From: Bordetella pertussis 18323
GTDB lineage: Bacteria; Pseudomonadota; Gammaproteobacteria; Burkholderiales; Burkholderiaceae_B
Reading direction: 5' to 3'
Assembly: GCF_000306945.1 (NCBI RefSeq)
Contig: NC_018518.1
Location: forward strand, 3,534,001-3,598,000
Length of the DNA: 64,000 bases
The notes beneath the pieces were generated by a model. It saw only the letters and a program-made list of their open reading frames with translations. It had not been told where the DNA came from and made no database searches. Made by a program: the position numbers and the translations under genes. Positions 1 through 8,504 of the stretch are shown piece by piece; the stretch's first letter is position 1, and each line of letters starts with the position of its first letter.

Positions 1-839
1 GGCGCGGATGTGGGGGTTGTGGCGGGTCCCAACCAGGGCCGCCATGTATAACGTGGCGCGCACCTGGGAGGGGCCGGCTTTGGACAGGCGTGCGCAGCTG
101 TTCAGACTGCTGCCGGATTGGCGCTGCACAGGGACCACCCCGAGATAGGCGGCCAGGCTCTGGGCGGAGTCGATATGCCGATTGTGCATGACGGCCAGGA
201 TGGCGTTGCCGGCCTGAGGCCCGATGGCGGGGATGGAGTTCAGCAGCTCGCAGTCTTGCTTGAGGTCGGGGTGGTTGTCGATGTGCTGATCGATCGCCCG
301 CTCGATTTGTTTGATCTGTTCGCGCAAGAACGCGATGGCCTTGTCGATGGAACCATCGACCAAGGGCGCCGAGGGGCTGAACTGGCTCTTCTCTTTGCGA
401 TTGAGCTCACGCAACAGATCCTTGCTCAGCGCCTCGCGTCGCGTCAACAAGGCGCGCAGTTGACGCGCATGCAAGGGCGCCGGGTGCCACAGCGCCGGGC
501 TCAGCGTCTGTCCATAGCGAGCCAGCACGTAGCTGTCGAGCGCATCATTTTTGGAGCGCAGCGCCAAGGCCTTGGCAAAGTCCCGGGCCTGGGCGGGATT
601 GACCAAAGAGACCCGGACCTGGGGCAGCGCCGTGGCCGCTTGCTCGTGATACAGACCCGTAGGCTCCAGGATGGCGTGCAACTGCGCCGGCTGTGCGCCG
701 TGTTTGGCGCACCACGCCAGCAGGGCTTGTACGCCCGCGGCGGTGTTGACCACCACCTTGGTCTTACGCTTGTCAGCCTCAGCCGTCAGCAACGTGCAAT
801 CCAGCTTGGCCTTTGATACATCAATACCTATGAAAACAT
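1..839 (-). CDS. IS110-family DEDD recombinase, 3' end outside window
   Basis: Reading leftward, the frame encodes the RuvC-like DEDD domain of IS110 recombinases: IGIDVSKAKLD near the start, LEPTGLYHE, then KNDALDSYVLARYG. The start of the C-terminal IS116/IS110/IS902 domain (LNSIPAIGPQAGNAIL) follows, and the gene is open at position 1. The start is odd. An AGGAGG ribosome site at 848-853 points to the ATG at 837-839, but that ATG is out of frame and meets a stop after three codons. Adding one T to the four-T run (833-836 on the complement) would join it to the recombinase frame as MFFIGID. In-frame alternatives are TTG at 862-864 and GTG at 877-879. This is therefore either a frameshifted copy or a gene using an unusual start. 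Confidence 0.8.
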
Positions 840-1043
840 GGACTTGGCCTCCTGCAGATAACAAACTGCTGTCAGCCACTGCGCCCACTTGCCTTGTACA
901 TACAGGGTCCTCGCCCTACGATACCGTCCAGTGTCTCGCCGGCCCAGCAGTGCGCTGCCGAGCCGCTATCTGTCCCACAAAGTCCTCGCTTTGGGCACCA
1001 ACTCGCGGTCATCGGCGCGCGGTGGTGATAGCTAATCACCACC
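840..1043 (-). ncRNA. Candidate IS110 bridge-RNA region upstream of recombinase
   Basis: About 200 bases separate the recombinase start from the likely element end and contain no credible gene. In the IS110 subgroup the corresponding flank encodes the bridge RNA, which has separate target-binding and donor-binding loops. The region has several inverted segments, including GGTGGTGA/TCACCACC at 1021-1043. I have not folded it, and the loops are not identified. The call rests on position and family knowledge only. Confidence 0.35.
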
Positions 1044-1074
1044 GGAGGAAAGATACAAGGCACCCATGCAACCC

Positions 1075-1149
1075 GCGGGAGCCAGTCCCCCTGCGGACAC
1101 AGGCTCCCCAAGTTTGCGGGAGCCAGTCCCCCTGCGGGGACAGGCTCCC
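1075..1149. repeat. Two tandem palindromic intergenic repeats
   Basis: Two adjacent units at 1075-1109 and 1116-1149 each read GGGAGCC-A-GTCCCC, a short loop, then GGGGAC-A-GGCTCCC. The first unit has a small deletion in its right arm (GGACACAGG in place of GGGGACAGG). The same core, CTGTCCCC/GGGGACAG, recurs at 25798-25828 and 49336-49416, so this is a dispersed REP-like family. Each unit can form a strong hairpin between genes. Confidence 0.75.
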
Positions 1150-1157
1150 GGGTATGG

Positions 1158-1475
1158 TTAATGGCCTACCATCAGCCCGGGCAGATCCACCACGATGCGG
1201 GCCTTGCCCAGGGCCAGCGCGGCCTGTTCGGCGAACTCGCGGCTTTCCTTGGCGTCGCCCGACAGGGTGTCGTAGCCCAGCGCATCGGCCACGCCCAGGA
1301 TCTTGTCCAGCAACAGCACCTTGCCGCTGGGGCGCAGCGGCTCGCAGCCGAGCATTTCCCAGGCACTGTCGAACCAGTCGCGCGCGGCGGCGGCCGCCTG
1401 CACCGAGGGTTCGACGTCGACGCTCAGGTCGACGGTGCGGCGGGCATCGAAAACAACGGTCACTTCGCTGCGCAT
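1158..1475 (-). CDS. Hypothetical protein, 105 aa
   Basis: A small soluble protein with no family I recognise. The start is the ATG of MRSEVTVVF because an AGGAG site lies 8 bases before it; the open frame extends 14 codons further upstream without such a site. The N-terminal part looks like alternating beta strands (VTVVFDARRTVDLSVDVEP) and the rest is alpha-helical with many Ala and Leu. No signal peptide or membrane segment is visible. It precedes the divergent argS region and is followed by the tandem repeats. Confidence 0.55.
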   Translation of the reverse strand: MRSEVTVVFDARRTVDLSVDVEPSVQAAAAARDWFDSAWEMLGCEPLRPSGKVLLLDKILGVADALGYDTLSGDAKESREFAEQAALALGKARIVVDLPGLMVGH

Positions 1476-1565
1476 CGACGGATCTCCTGGTGGTGGCGCG
1501 GGGGCATCCCTGCGCACAGTATGCGCAAGAACCCGCGCGGAAAATGTCAGGCTTGCGATATTGCG

Positions 1566-1913
1566 CTACCAGCCGCGCGAGACTTCCCAGGTCAGGTCGG
1601 CCCCGGCCGCGGCAGTCTTCCTCATCATGTCCAGCAGCGGAAAGGCGCGCTGGTGCAGGCCCACGGCGAGCTCGATCGGATGCACCGGCTCCTTGTCGGG
1701 ATGAGGCTCGTCATCGTCGGGCGGGCTGCGATCGGCGGCGGCAATGGCGCGCTCCAGCCCGGTGATGGCCGATTGCAGCTGGTCCGCGGTGAACACGCCG
1801 CGCTCCGGAATGGCGTCGCGAAAGCTCTTGCCGGCGGCGCGCAGCAGGGGCGCAGCATCGTCGGTGCGCATGAGAACCTCGGCCGCGACCTTGGAATGGA
1901 ATGTAATGAGCAT
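1566..1913 (-). CDS. DUF1840 family protein
   Basis: This 115-residue protein starts MLITFHSKVAAEVLM, the typical opening of the DUF1840 family, a small beta-proteobacterial family of unknown function. The open frame extends 11 codons upstream, but the family start is the inner methionine at 1911-1913. A proline- and acid-rich linker (RSPPDDDEPHPDKEP) separates the N-terminal part from a C-terminal helix. It is divergent from argS across a 287-base spacer in which I see no confident promoter. No molecular function can be assigned. Confidence 0.75.
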   Translation of the reverse strand: MLITFHSKVAAEVLMRTDDAAPLLRAAGKSFRDAIPERGVFTADQLQSAITGLERAIAAADRSPPDDDEPHPDKEPVHPIELAVGLHQRAFPLLDMMRKTAAAGADLTWEVSRGW

Positions 1914-2200
1914 GTTGCGGACTCCCATACGGATAATTTCATACACTACCGCAAGCTGCGCGGACTGCCAACTGCACGGCCCGACACCCCGATGCGGTCC
2001 CGGACGGCCGGATTGCAGCCCAATTCAGCTATGATCTAGGCATCTTCCATGACCGTCATGACTGCCGGTACGTCCCGCGTCGCCGACCGTCCCGCTTGCG
2101 CGGACACCTCCGCCAGACGCCAGGGCGGCCGCCCGGCGGCTCCGCCCGCCCCGCGGCGCGCCAGACCTGCCGCCGCCACTTACCATTCTGCCGATTACCC

Positions 2201-3883
2201 ATGCTCCTCGAGCAACAAAAACAACTGATTTCCCTGATCCAGGCCGCCGTCGCGCAATGCCTGCCCGAGGCGCAAGCCCAAGTCCAGCTCGAGCGCCCCA
2301 AGGTCGCGGCGCACGGCGATATCGCCACCAACGTGGCCATGCAGCTGGCCAAGCCGGCGCGCCGCAACCCGCGCGAGCTGGCCCAGGGCATCGTCGATGC
2401 GCTGATGGCGCAGCCGCAGGCGCGCGAACTGATCCAGGATGCCGAGATCGCCGGCCCGGGCTTCATCAATTTCCGCCTCACCCCAGCTGCCCGGCAGGCG
2501 GTGGTACAGGCAGTGGCCAGCCAGGCCGACGCCTACGGCCGCGCGCCGCGCAATGGCGAGAAAGTACTGGTCGAGTTCGTCTCGGCCAACCCGACCGGCC
2601 CGCTGCACGTCGGCCATGCCCGCCAGGCAGCGCTGGGCGATGCCATCTGCCGCCTGTATGACGCCAGCGGCTGGGACGTCACTCGCGAGTTCTACTACAA
2701 CGATGCCGGCAACCAGATCGACAACCTGGCCATCAGCGTGCAGGCGCGCGGCCGCGGCATCGCGCCGGACGCGCCGGACTACCCCGCCGACGGCTACAAG
2801 GGCGACTACATCGTCGAAATCGCGCGCGATTTCGCGGCGCGCAAGTCGGTGCAGGCCTCCGACGGACAGCCGGTCACGGCCACCGGCGATCTCGACAGCC
2901 TGGACGATATCCGCGCCTTCGCCGTCGCTTACCTGCGCCGCGAGCAGGACCTGGACCTGCAGGCTTTCGGCCTGGCCTTCGACAACTACTTCCTGGAAAG
3001 CAGCCTGTACGCCTCGGGCCGCGTCCAGGAAACGGTCGACACGCTGGTCGCCAAGGGCCACACCTACGAGGAAGGCGGCGCGCTGTGGCTGCGCACCACC
3101 GAGCTGGGCACCGGCGACGACAAAGACCGCGTGATGCGCAAGAGCGAGGGCGGCTATACCTACTTCGTGCCCGACGTGGCCTATCACAAGGTCAAGTGGG
3201 AGCGCGGCTTTCACCACGCGGTCAATATCCAGGGCAGCGACCACCACGGCACCGTGGCGCGCGTGCGCGCCGGCCTGCAGGGGCTGGCCGGCATCCCCAA
3301 GGATTTCCCGGCCTACGTGCTGCACAAGATGGTCAAGGTGATGCGCGGCGGCGAGGAGGTCAAGATTTCCAAGCGCGCCGGCAGCTACGTCACCATGCGC
3401 GACCTGATCGACTGGGTCGGCCGCGACGCGGTGCGCTATTTCCTGATCCAGCGCCGCGCCGATACGGAGTTCGTGTTCGACATCGACCTGGCCCTGTCCA
3501 AGAGCGACGAGAATCCGGTCTACTACATCCAGTACGCGCACGCCCGCATCTGCACCATGATCGGCAATTCGGGCGCGAGCGCCGCAGAGATCGCGCAGGC
3601 CGACACGGCGCTGCTGACCGCGCCGTCCGAATACGCGCTGCTGCAGCGCCTGGCCGAGTTTCCCCAGGTGGTGGCGCTGGCCGCGCAAGAGCTGGCGCCG
3701 CACCACGTGGCGTTCTGGCTGCGCGATTGCGCCTCCGACTTCCACGCCTGGTACAACGCCGAACGGGTGCTGGTCGACGAACCAGCCCTGAAGCTGGCGC
3801 GCCTGCGGCTGGCCGCGACCACGCGCCAGGTGCTGGCCAACGGCCTGGCCCTGCTGGGCGTCTCGGCCCCGGACCGGATGTAA
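2201..3883 (+). CDS. argS: Arginyl-tRNA synthetase
   Basis: Class I aminoacyl-tRNA synthetase that attaches arginine to tRNA-Arg in the cytoplasm. The 560-residue protein has the N-terminal Arg-tRNA synthetase additional domain, then [13 protein letters not shown] with the HIGH-type signature HVGH at about residues 136-139, and VKISKRAG as the KMSKS-like loop. It ends in a DALR anticodon-binding domain terminating SAPDRM. The start [10 protein letters not shown] matches the family; the frame is open 35 codons further upstream, but that stretch is Pro/Arg-rich and not family-like. The SPOR-domain gene follows after 9 bases, so the two are probably cotranscribed. Confidence 0.97.
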   Translation: MLLEQQKQLISLIQAAVAQCLPEAQAQVQLERPKVAAHGDIATNVAMQLAKPARRNPRELAQGIVDALMAQPQARELIQDAEIAGPGFINFRLTPAARQAVVQAVASQADAYGRAPRNGEKVLVEFVSANPTGPLHVGHARQAALGDAICRLYDASGWDVTREFYYNDAGNQIDNLAISVQARGRGIAPDAPDYPADGYKGDYIVEIARDFAARKSVQASDGQPVTATGDLDSLDDIRAFAVAYLRREQDLDLQAFGLAFDNYFLESSLYASGRVQETVDTLVAKGHTYEEGGALWLRTTELGTGDDKDRVMRKSEGGYTYFVPDVAYHKVKWERGFHHAVNIQGSDHHGTVARVRAGLQGLAGIPKDFPAYVLHKMVKVMRGGEEVKISKRAGSYVTMRDLIDWVGRDAVRYFLIQRRADTEFVFDIDLALSKSDENPVYYIQYAHARICTMIGNSGASAAEIAQADTALLTAPSEYALLQRLAEFPQVVALAAQELAPHHVAFWLRDCASDFHAWYNAERVLVDEPALKLARLRLAATTRQVLANGLALLGVSAPDRM

Positions 3884-3892
3884 CCCCCGCAC

Positions 3893-4576
3893 ATGGCCAC
3901 CAAGCGTAAATCGACCCGGCGCTCCAAGGAGCGCGGCAGCACCATGTACGGTGTGCTGGCCGGCCTGCTGATCGGCCTGATCGTCGCCGCCGCTGTCGCG
4001 TTCTACGTGACCAAGGCGCCCATGCCGTTCGTCGACCGGGCCACCCGCCAGCCCGACCAAGGCAAACTGCCCGATCCGCGCAACGCGCCCGACCCCAACC
4101 AGGGGTTGTACGGACGGGACGGGGCAGCCGGCACGCCGCCCACCGGACCGACCGCCACCGCGCCGTCGCCGCTGCCTGGCGTAACGCCCGGCGCGCCGTC
4201 CAGGCAACCGGACGACCTGGGTGCGCTGATCGCCACCCTGCCCAACCTGGACCGCGCTCCCGCCCCCGCCGCCACGCCCGCCCCGGCGGCCAAGTCCGCC
4301 AAGCCGGCCGCCCCCGCGGCCAGCGCAACGCCGGCCGCGCCGGCATCCGGCACCTATTTCCTGCAGGCCGGCGCCTATCGGGTGCTCGAAGACGCCGAAG
4401 CCCTGCGGGCGCGCATCATCCTGCTGGGATTGCCGGTGGTCATGCAGCGCGCCGAAGTCAACGGCGTACAGGTCAACCGGGTGCGCGTCGGTCCATTCGG
4501 ACGCCTGGACGACATGAATCGCGCCCGCAGCAGGCTGGGCGAGAACGACATCAAATCCGCGGTGGTGCGACAATGA
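3893..4576 (+). CDS. SPOR-domain membrane protein (FtsN-like)
   Basis: A bitopic inner-membrane protein of 227 residues. It has a short basic cytoplasmic N-terminus ([12 protein letters not shown]), one transmembrane helix at about residues 19-41, a long Pro/Ala-rich periplasmic linker, and a C-terminal SPOR domain ([20 protein letters not shown] onward) that binds denuded septal peptidoglycan. The architecture is that of FtsN, and an argS-SPOR-dsbA order is common in beta-proteobacteria. Whether it is the essential divisome FtsN or a paralogue cannot be told from sequence alone. Confidence 0.88.
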   Translation: MATKRKSTRRSKERGSTMYGVLAGLLIGLIVAAAVAFYVTKAPMPFVDRATRQPDQGKLPDPRNAPDPNQGLYGRDGAAGTPPTGPTATAPSPLPGVTPGAPSRQPDDLGALIATLPNLDRAPAPAATPAPAAKSAKPAAPAASATPAAPASGTYFLQAGAYRVLEDAEALRARIILLGLPVVMQRAEVNGVQVNRVRVGPFGRLDDMNRARSRLGENDIKSAVVRQ

Positions 4577-4637
4577 ATCGCCATGGAACTTCCCCGCGGC
4601 ATCCGCAGTCTGTAACGCTTTAACTCAGGAATTCGAG

Positions 4638-5267
4638 ATGCAGTCGACCACGTTTACCCGTCTCCTGGCCGCCGCCGCCCTGGGCGCGACGACCCTGTTC
4701 GCGCCCGCCACCCAGGCCCAGGGCGCGCAGCAGTACGTGAACATCAACCCGCCGATGCCGTCCGACACCCCGGGCAAGATCGAAGTCCTGGAGTTCTTCG
4801 CCTACACCTGCCCGCACTGCGCCGCCATCGAACCCATGGTCGAGGACTGGGCCAAGACCGCGCCCCAGGACGTGGTGCTCAAGCAGGTGCCCATCGCCTT
4901 CAACGCCGGCATGAAGCCGCTGCAACAGCTCTACTACACGCTGCAGGCGCTCGAGCGCCCCGACCTGCATCCCAAGGTCTTTACCGCCATCCACACCGAG
5001 CGCAAGCGCCTGTTCGACAAGAAAGCCATGGGCGAATGGGCCGCCAGCCAGGGCGTGGACCGCGCCAAGTTCGATTCGGTATTCGATTCGTTCAGCGTGC
5101 AGACGCAGGTGCAGCACGCCTCCCAGCTGGCCGAGGCCGCCCATATCGATGGCACCCCGGCTTTTGCCGTGGGCGGCCGCTACATGACTTCGCCCGTGCT
5201 GGCCGGCAACGACTACGCCGGCGCCCTGAAGGTGGTGGACCAGCTCATCGTCCAGTCCCGCAAGTAG
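4638..5267 (+). CDS. dsbA: Thiol:disulfide interchange protein DsbA
   Basis: Periplasmic dithiol oxidase that introduces disulfides into exported proteins. The 209-residue precursor has a Sec signal peptide cleaved near ATQAQG and a thioredoxin fold with the DsbA active site CPHC at residues 58-61. The cis-proline loop is [12 protein letters not shown]. Length fits the family. A hairpin immediately downstream (5297-5326) ends the transcript and separates it from the convergent metC gene. Confidence 0.95.
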   Translation: MQSTTFTRLLAAAALGATTLFAPATQAQGAQQYVNINPPMPSDTPGKIEVLEFFAYTCPHCAAIEPMVEDWAKTAPQDVVLKQVPIAFNAGMKPLQQLYYTLQALERPDLHPKVFTAIHTERKRLFDKKAMGEWAASQGVDRAKFDSVFDSFSVQTQVQHASQLAEAAHIDGTPAFAVGGRYMTSPVLAGNDYAGALKVVDQLIVQSRK

Positions 5268-5296
5268 GCAGGGCGGCCCCGGCCGCCCCCGACGCC

Positions 5297-5326
5297 ACAA
5301 AGCCTCCGTCCATGCGGAGGCTTTGT
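5297..5326. terminator. Bidirectional hairpin between dsbA and metC
   Basis: A perfect 12-base-pair stem (ACAAAGCCTCCG / CGGAGGCTTTGT) with a six-base loop lies between two convergent genes, giving a short T-rich tail in both directions. It fits a shared intrinsic terminator. Confidence 0.85.
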
Positions 5327-5348
5327 CGTTGATGGGGCCGCGCCGTTC

Positions 5349-6542
5349 TCAGGCCGAGGCTGCGCGCGCCAGCGCCTGGGTCAGGTCGGCAATGACATCC
5401 TCGGGCGACTCCAGCCCGATATGCAGCCGCACCAGCGCATTGCCGCCGCCCTGCCAATAGCGGTGGCGGGCCAGCTCCCCGGGCGTGACCAGCTGCACCA
5501 GGCTTTCGAAGCCGCCCCACGAGAAGCCGATGTCGAACAGCTGCAGCGACTCGACGAACACGCGCGCCGCGGGCTGCGACAGGCGCAGCTCGACCGTCAG
5601 CATGCCGTTGGAGCCGGAGCAGTCGCGCAGCCACAGCGCGTGGCCGGGGTCCTGAGGCCAGGCCGGATGGTAGATGCGCGCGACCTCGGGACGGCCCTGC
5701 AGGAACTCGCACACGCGCTGGGCGTGGCGCGCGTGCTGGGCCATGCGTATCGGCAGCGTACGCACGCCGCGCAACGCCAGCCAGGCATCGTCGGCGCTGA
5801 CCGAGTAGCCCATGGCGTACTGCGTGCGGTTCAGGCGCTGCGCCACGGCCTCGTCATTGGTAACCACCGCGCCCAGCATCAGGTCGGAGTGGCCGCCCAC
5901 GTACTTGGTGCCGGCGATCACCGAAACCTGCGCGCCCAGTTCCAGCGGGCGATAGATGTAGCCCGAGCCCCAGGTGTTGTCGGTGGCCAGCACCAGCTGG
6001 TTGCGGCGCGCGAACTCGGCCAGCGCGGGCAGATCCAGCATCTGGAACAGCAGCGACCCCGGCGACTCGACATACAGCAGGCGGGTGTTGGGACGCACCA
6101 GCGCCTGCAGGTCGTCGCCGGGCGCGAAGAAGGTCAGCTCGATACCCATGCGCTTGAGCACCGCGTTGTCCAGTTCGTAGACCGGGCCATAGACGCAATC
6201 GGCCACCAGCGCATGCTCGCCGGCCGACAGCAGCGACAGAAACGCCATCGTGACGGCGCCCATGCCCGAAGACGCCAGGTAGCAGTGCGTGCCGGCTTCC
6301 AGCTCCTTGAACACGTGTTCCAGCGCCGCATGCGTATCCATGCCCATCCGGCCATAGGTCACGGCCCGGTCGCCGCCGGCCTTGCGGCGCTGCGCCTGTT
6401 CCAGCGCGGCCAGGTCACGAAAGCGCACCGTGCTGGCGCGCATCGACGGCAGGTTGACCGGGGCGGCGCCGGTATCGGGGTCGAAGGGCGCGGTGCCCAG
6501 GTGCTGGAGCAGGGTGTCGATGTGGCGGGATTCGTCGGTCAT
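5349..6542 (-). CDS. metC: Cystathionine beta-lyase
   Basis: PLP-dependent Cys/Met metabolism enzyme that cleaves cystathionine to homocysteine, pyruvate and ammonia in methionine synthesis. The 397-residue protein has the family blocks TYGRMGMDTHAALE, SSGMGAVTMA, ATDNTWGSGY, and the PLP lysine in GTKYVGGHSD at about residue 213. MetC rather than gamma-synthase is favoured by the YGR-G-T N-terminal block and overall resemblance. It is convergent with dsbA. Confidence 0.9.
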   Translation of the reverse strand: MTDESRHIDTLLQHLGTAPFDPDTGAAPVNLPSMRASTVRFRDLAALEQAQRRKAGGDRAVTYGRMGMDTHAALEHVFKELEAGTHCYLASSGMGAVTMAFLSLLSAGEHALVADCVYGPVYELDNAVLKRMGIELTFFAPGDDLQALVRPNTRLLYVESPGSLLFQMLDLPALAEFARRNQLVLATDNTWGSGYIYRPLELGAQVSVIAGTKYVGGHSDLMLGAVVTNDEAVAQRLNRTQYAMGYSVSADDAWLALRGVRTLPIRMAQHARHAQRVCEFLQGRPEVARIYHPAWPQDPGHALWLRDCSGSNGMLTVELRLSQPAARVFVESLQLFDIGFSWGGFESLVQLVTPGELARHRYWQGGGNALVRLHIGLESPEDVIADLTQALARAASA

Positions 6543-6715
6543 GTTCGGGTAGGCAAGTAGCGGGCGGGACGAGGGCGGCGGCGGCCGGCCTTTGAATGCG
6601 AAGCGTACCGCACCCCGTCATTACCGCGGGCAATTAGCTCATGCGGCAGCGGGTTTGCCCGTATGATGCCAGTGACGGCCCGCCACGGGCGGGCGCTTGC
6701 CCTCGAGCCGCCACC

Positions 6716-7340
6716 ATGCTGCCTTTCGACACCTTGACCGCGTTTTTCGGCATCGCCGTCCTGCTGGCGCTGACGCCCCGGCCCGGACAATCTGTTCGTG
6801 CTGATGCAATCGGCCATCTGGGGCCGGGCCGCGGGGCTGTTCGTCGTGCTGGGGCTATGCACCGGCCTGCTTGGCCACACCGCCGCGGTGGCGGTCGGGC
6901 TGGCCGCCGTATTCGCCGCCTCGCCGGCCGCCTTCACGGCGCTGAAGCTGGCGGGGGCCGCCTACCTGGCCTACCTCGCCTGGCAGGTATTGCGCGCGCC
7001 CGCGGGCGGCGGCGGACAGCGGCCCGAGCCGCTGGCGCGCGGCGCGCTGTACCGGCGCGGCATCATCATGAACCTCACCAATCCCAAGGTGCTGTTGTTC
7101 TTCTTCGCGTTCCTGCCCCAGTTCACGCGGCCCGAGGCCGGGCCCATGGGCTGGCAGATCGTCGAGCTGGGCGCGGTCTTCATGCTGGCCACGCTGCTGG
7201 TGTTCGGCGCGATCGCCGTGTTCTCGGGCGGCTTCGGCCGCTTGCTGCAGCGCTCGGCGCGCGCCCAGCGCTGGCTCAACCGCCTGGCCGGGCTGGTATT
7301 CATCGGCCTGGCGCTGCGGCTGGCAACCGCCAGCCGCTAG
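6716..7340 (+). pseudogene. LysE/RhtB-family amino-acid exporter, frameshifted
   Basis: The gene starts MLPFDTLTAFFGIAVLLALTP at 6716, the standard N-terminus of a LysE/RhtB transporter. It then loses frame in a run of four C at 6776-6779. Removing one C restores TPGPDNLFVLMQSAIWG, the conserved family motif, and the other frame continues through the remaining membrane helices (GLFVVLGLCTGLLGHTAAV onward) to a stop at 7340. The whole would be about 207 residues with six helices. The stop codon TAG lies within the GCTAGC target of IS481 copy 1, so the 3' end is complete. A single base insertion has inactivated it. Confidence 0.9.
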
Positions 7341-7341
7341 C

Positions 7342-8384
7342 TGTGAAGATTCAATAGGTTGTATGCATGGTTCATCCGAACCGGATTTGAGAAACTGGAA
7401 ATCGCCACCCCCCCAGTTCACTCAAGGAGCCCGGCCGGATGAACACCCATAAGCATGCCCGATTGACCTTCCTACGTCGACTCGAAATGGTCCAGCAATT
7501 GATCGCCCATCAAGTTTGTGTGCCTGAAGCGGCCCGCGCCTATGGGGTCACCGCGCCGACTGTGCGCAAATGGCTGGGCCGCTTCCTGGCTCAGGGCCAG
7601 GCGGGCTTGGCCGATGCGTCCTCGCGCCCGACGGTCTCGCCCCGAGCGATTGCGCCGGCCAAGGCGCTGGCTATCGTGGAGCTGCGCCGCAAGCGGCTGA
7701 CCCAAGCGCGCATCGCCCAGGCGCTGGGCGTGTCAGCCAGCACCGTCAGCCGCGTCCTGGCCCGCGCCGGTCTGTCGCACCTGGCCGACCTGGAGCCGGC
7801 CGAGCCGGTGGTGCGCTACGAGCATCAGGCCCCCGGCGATCTGCTGCACATCGACATCAAGAAGCTGGGACGTATCCAGCGCCCTGGCCACCGGGTCACG
7901 GGCAACCGACGCGATACCGTTGAGGGGGCCGGCTGGGACTTCGTCTTCGTGGCCATCGATGACCACGCCCGCGTGGCCTTCACCGACATCCACCCCGACG
8001 AGCGCTTCCCCAGCGCCGTCCAGTTCCTCAAGGACGCAGTGGCCTACTACCAGCGCCTGGGCGTGACCATCCAGCGCTTGCTCACCGACAATGGCTCGGC
8101 CTTTCGCAGCCGCGCCTTCGCCGCGCTGTGCCATGAGCTGGGCATCAAGCACCGCTTTACCCGACCTTACCGCCCACAGACCAATGGCAAGGCCGAACGC
8201 TTCATCCAGTCGGCCTTGCGTGAGTGGGCTTACGCTCACACCTACCAGAACTCCCAACACCGAGCCGATGCCATGAAATCCTGGCTACACCACTACAACT
8301 GGCATCGACCCCACCAAGGCATCGGGTGCGCTGTACCCATCTCCAGACTCAACCTGGACGAATACAACCTATTGACAGTTCACA
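7342..8384 (+). mobile_element. IS481 copy 1
   Basis: A 1043-bp element with imperfect terminal repeats: left TGTGAAGATTCAATAGG, right end the complement of TGTGAACTGTCAATAGG. The flanking hexamers are GCTAGC on the left (7336-7341) and ACTAGC on the right (8385-8390), one mismatch from a proper 6-bp duplication of the NCTAGN target. Either one flank has mutated or the two sides come from different insertions. Confidence 0.95.
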
Positions 8385-8389
8385 ACTAG
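7439..8389 (+). CDS. IS481 transposase (copy 1)
   Basis: DDE transposase of 316 residues with an N-terminal helix-turn-helix (residues about 1-60), a second HTH near 85-112, and an rve catalytic core with D139, D217 (TDNGSAF) and E253 (NGKAERF), the DD35E spacing. This copy differs from the other three by Cys for Arg in GIGCAVPIS and ends VHN instead of VHS. The last codon and stop lie outside the element in the target sequence. A GGAGCCCGGCCGG ribosome site precedes the ATG. Confidence 0.97.
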   Translation: MNTHKHARLTFLRRLEMVQQLIAHQVCVPEAARAYGVTAPTVRKWLGRFLAQGQAGLADASSRPTVSPRAIAPAKALAIVELRRKRLTQARIAQALGVSASTVSRVLARAGLSHLADLEPAEPVVRYEHQAPGDLLHIDIKKLGRIQRPGHRVTGNRRDTVEGAGWDFVFVAIDDHARVAFTDIHPDERFPSAVQFLKDAVAYYQRLGVTIQRLLTDNGSAFRSRAFAALCHELGIKHRFTRPYRPQTNGKAERFIQSALREWAYAHTYQNSQHRADAMKSWLHHYNWHRPHQGIGCAVPISRLNLDEYNLLTVHN

Positions 8390-8445
8390 CCGATTGAATC
8401 TTGCCAATCCATTACGATGGTAGTTGGAAAATTACCTTGGTGTTG
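8388..8445. repeat. Orphan duplicate of the XRE regulator promoter region
   Basis: The roughly 55 bases after IS481 copy 1 (GATTGAATCTTGCCAATCC through GTGTTGATATG) align with the spacer at 8953-9013 (GATTGAATCGTGCGAATCAA through GTGTTGAAATG). Shared blocks include GATTGAATC, ATGGT-GTTG and GTGTTGA-ATG in the same order and spacing. Neither gene that should flank it is present: IS481 lies on the left and the antisense XRE gene end on the right. It is the remnant of a second copy of the divergent promoter. Confidence 0.7.
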
Positions 8446-8504
8446 ATATGCTCGGGCTTCGGTTCCAGGCAGGCGGGCGGCGCACACCGGCATCAGCATT
8501 TGCA

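Larger units (their letters stand above)
1..1043 (-). mobile_element. IS110-family element (probably IS1663), partial
   Basis: The left edge of the window lies inside an IS110-family element. The recombinase gene runs leftward off the window, and about 200 bases of non-coding element flank lie upstream of it (840-1043). A short inverted repeat, GGTGGTGA/TCACCACC, sits at 1021-1043 and is a convenient but unproven outer limit. IS110 elements lack classical terminal repeats, so the exact end cannot be read from one copy. The name IS1663 is inference from the Bordetella context; the family assignment rests on the protein. Confidence 0.7.

Noticed and set aside
2195..4573. 792-codon open frame antisense to argS and the SPOR gene
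   Set aside because: Low-complexity Gly/Arg/Val-rich product, no ribosome site, and lies opposite clearly conserved genes; a GC-rich codon shadow.
6776..6779. Phase-variable C tract in the LysE gene
   Set aside because: Four bases is too short for slippage switching; a fixed frameshift is simpler.
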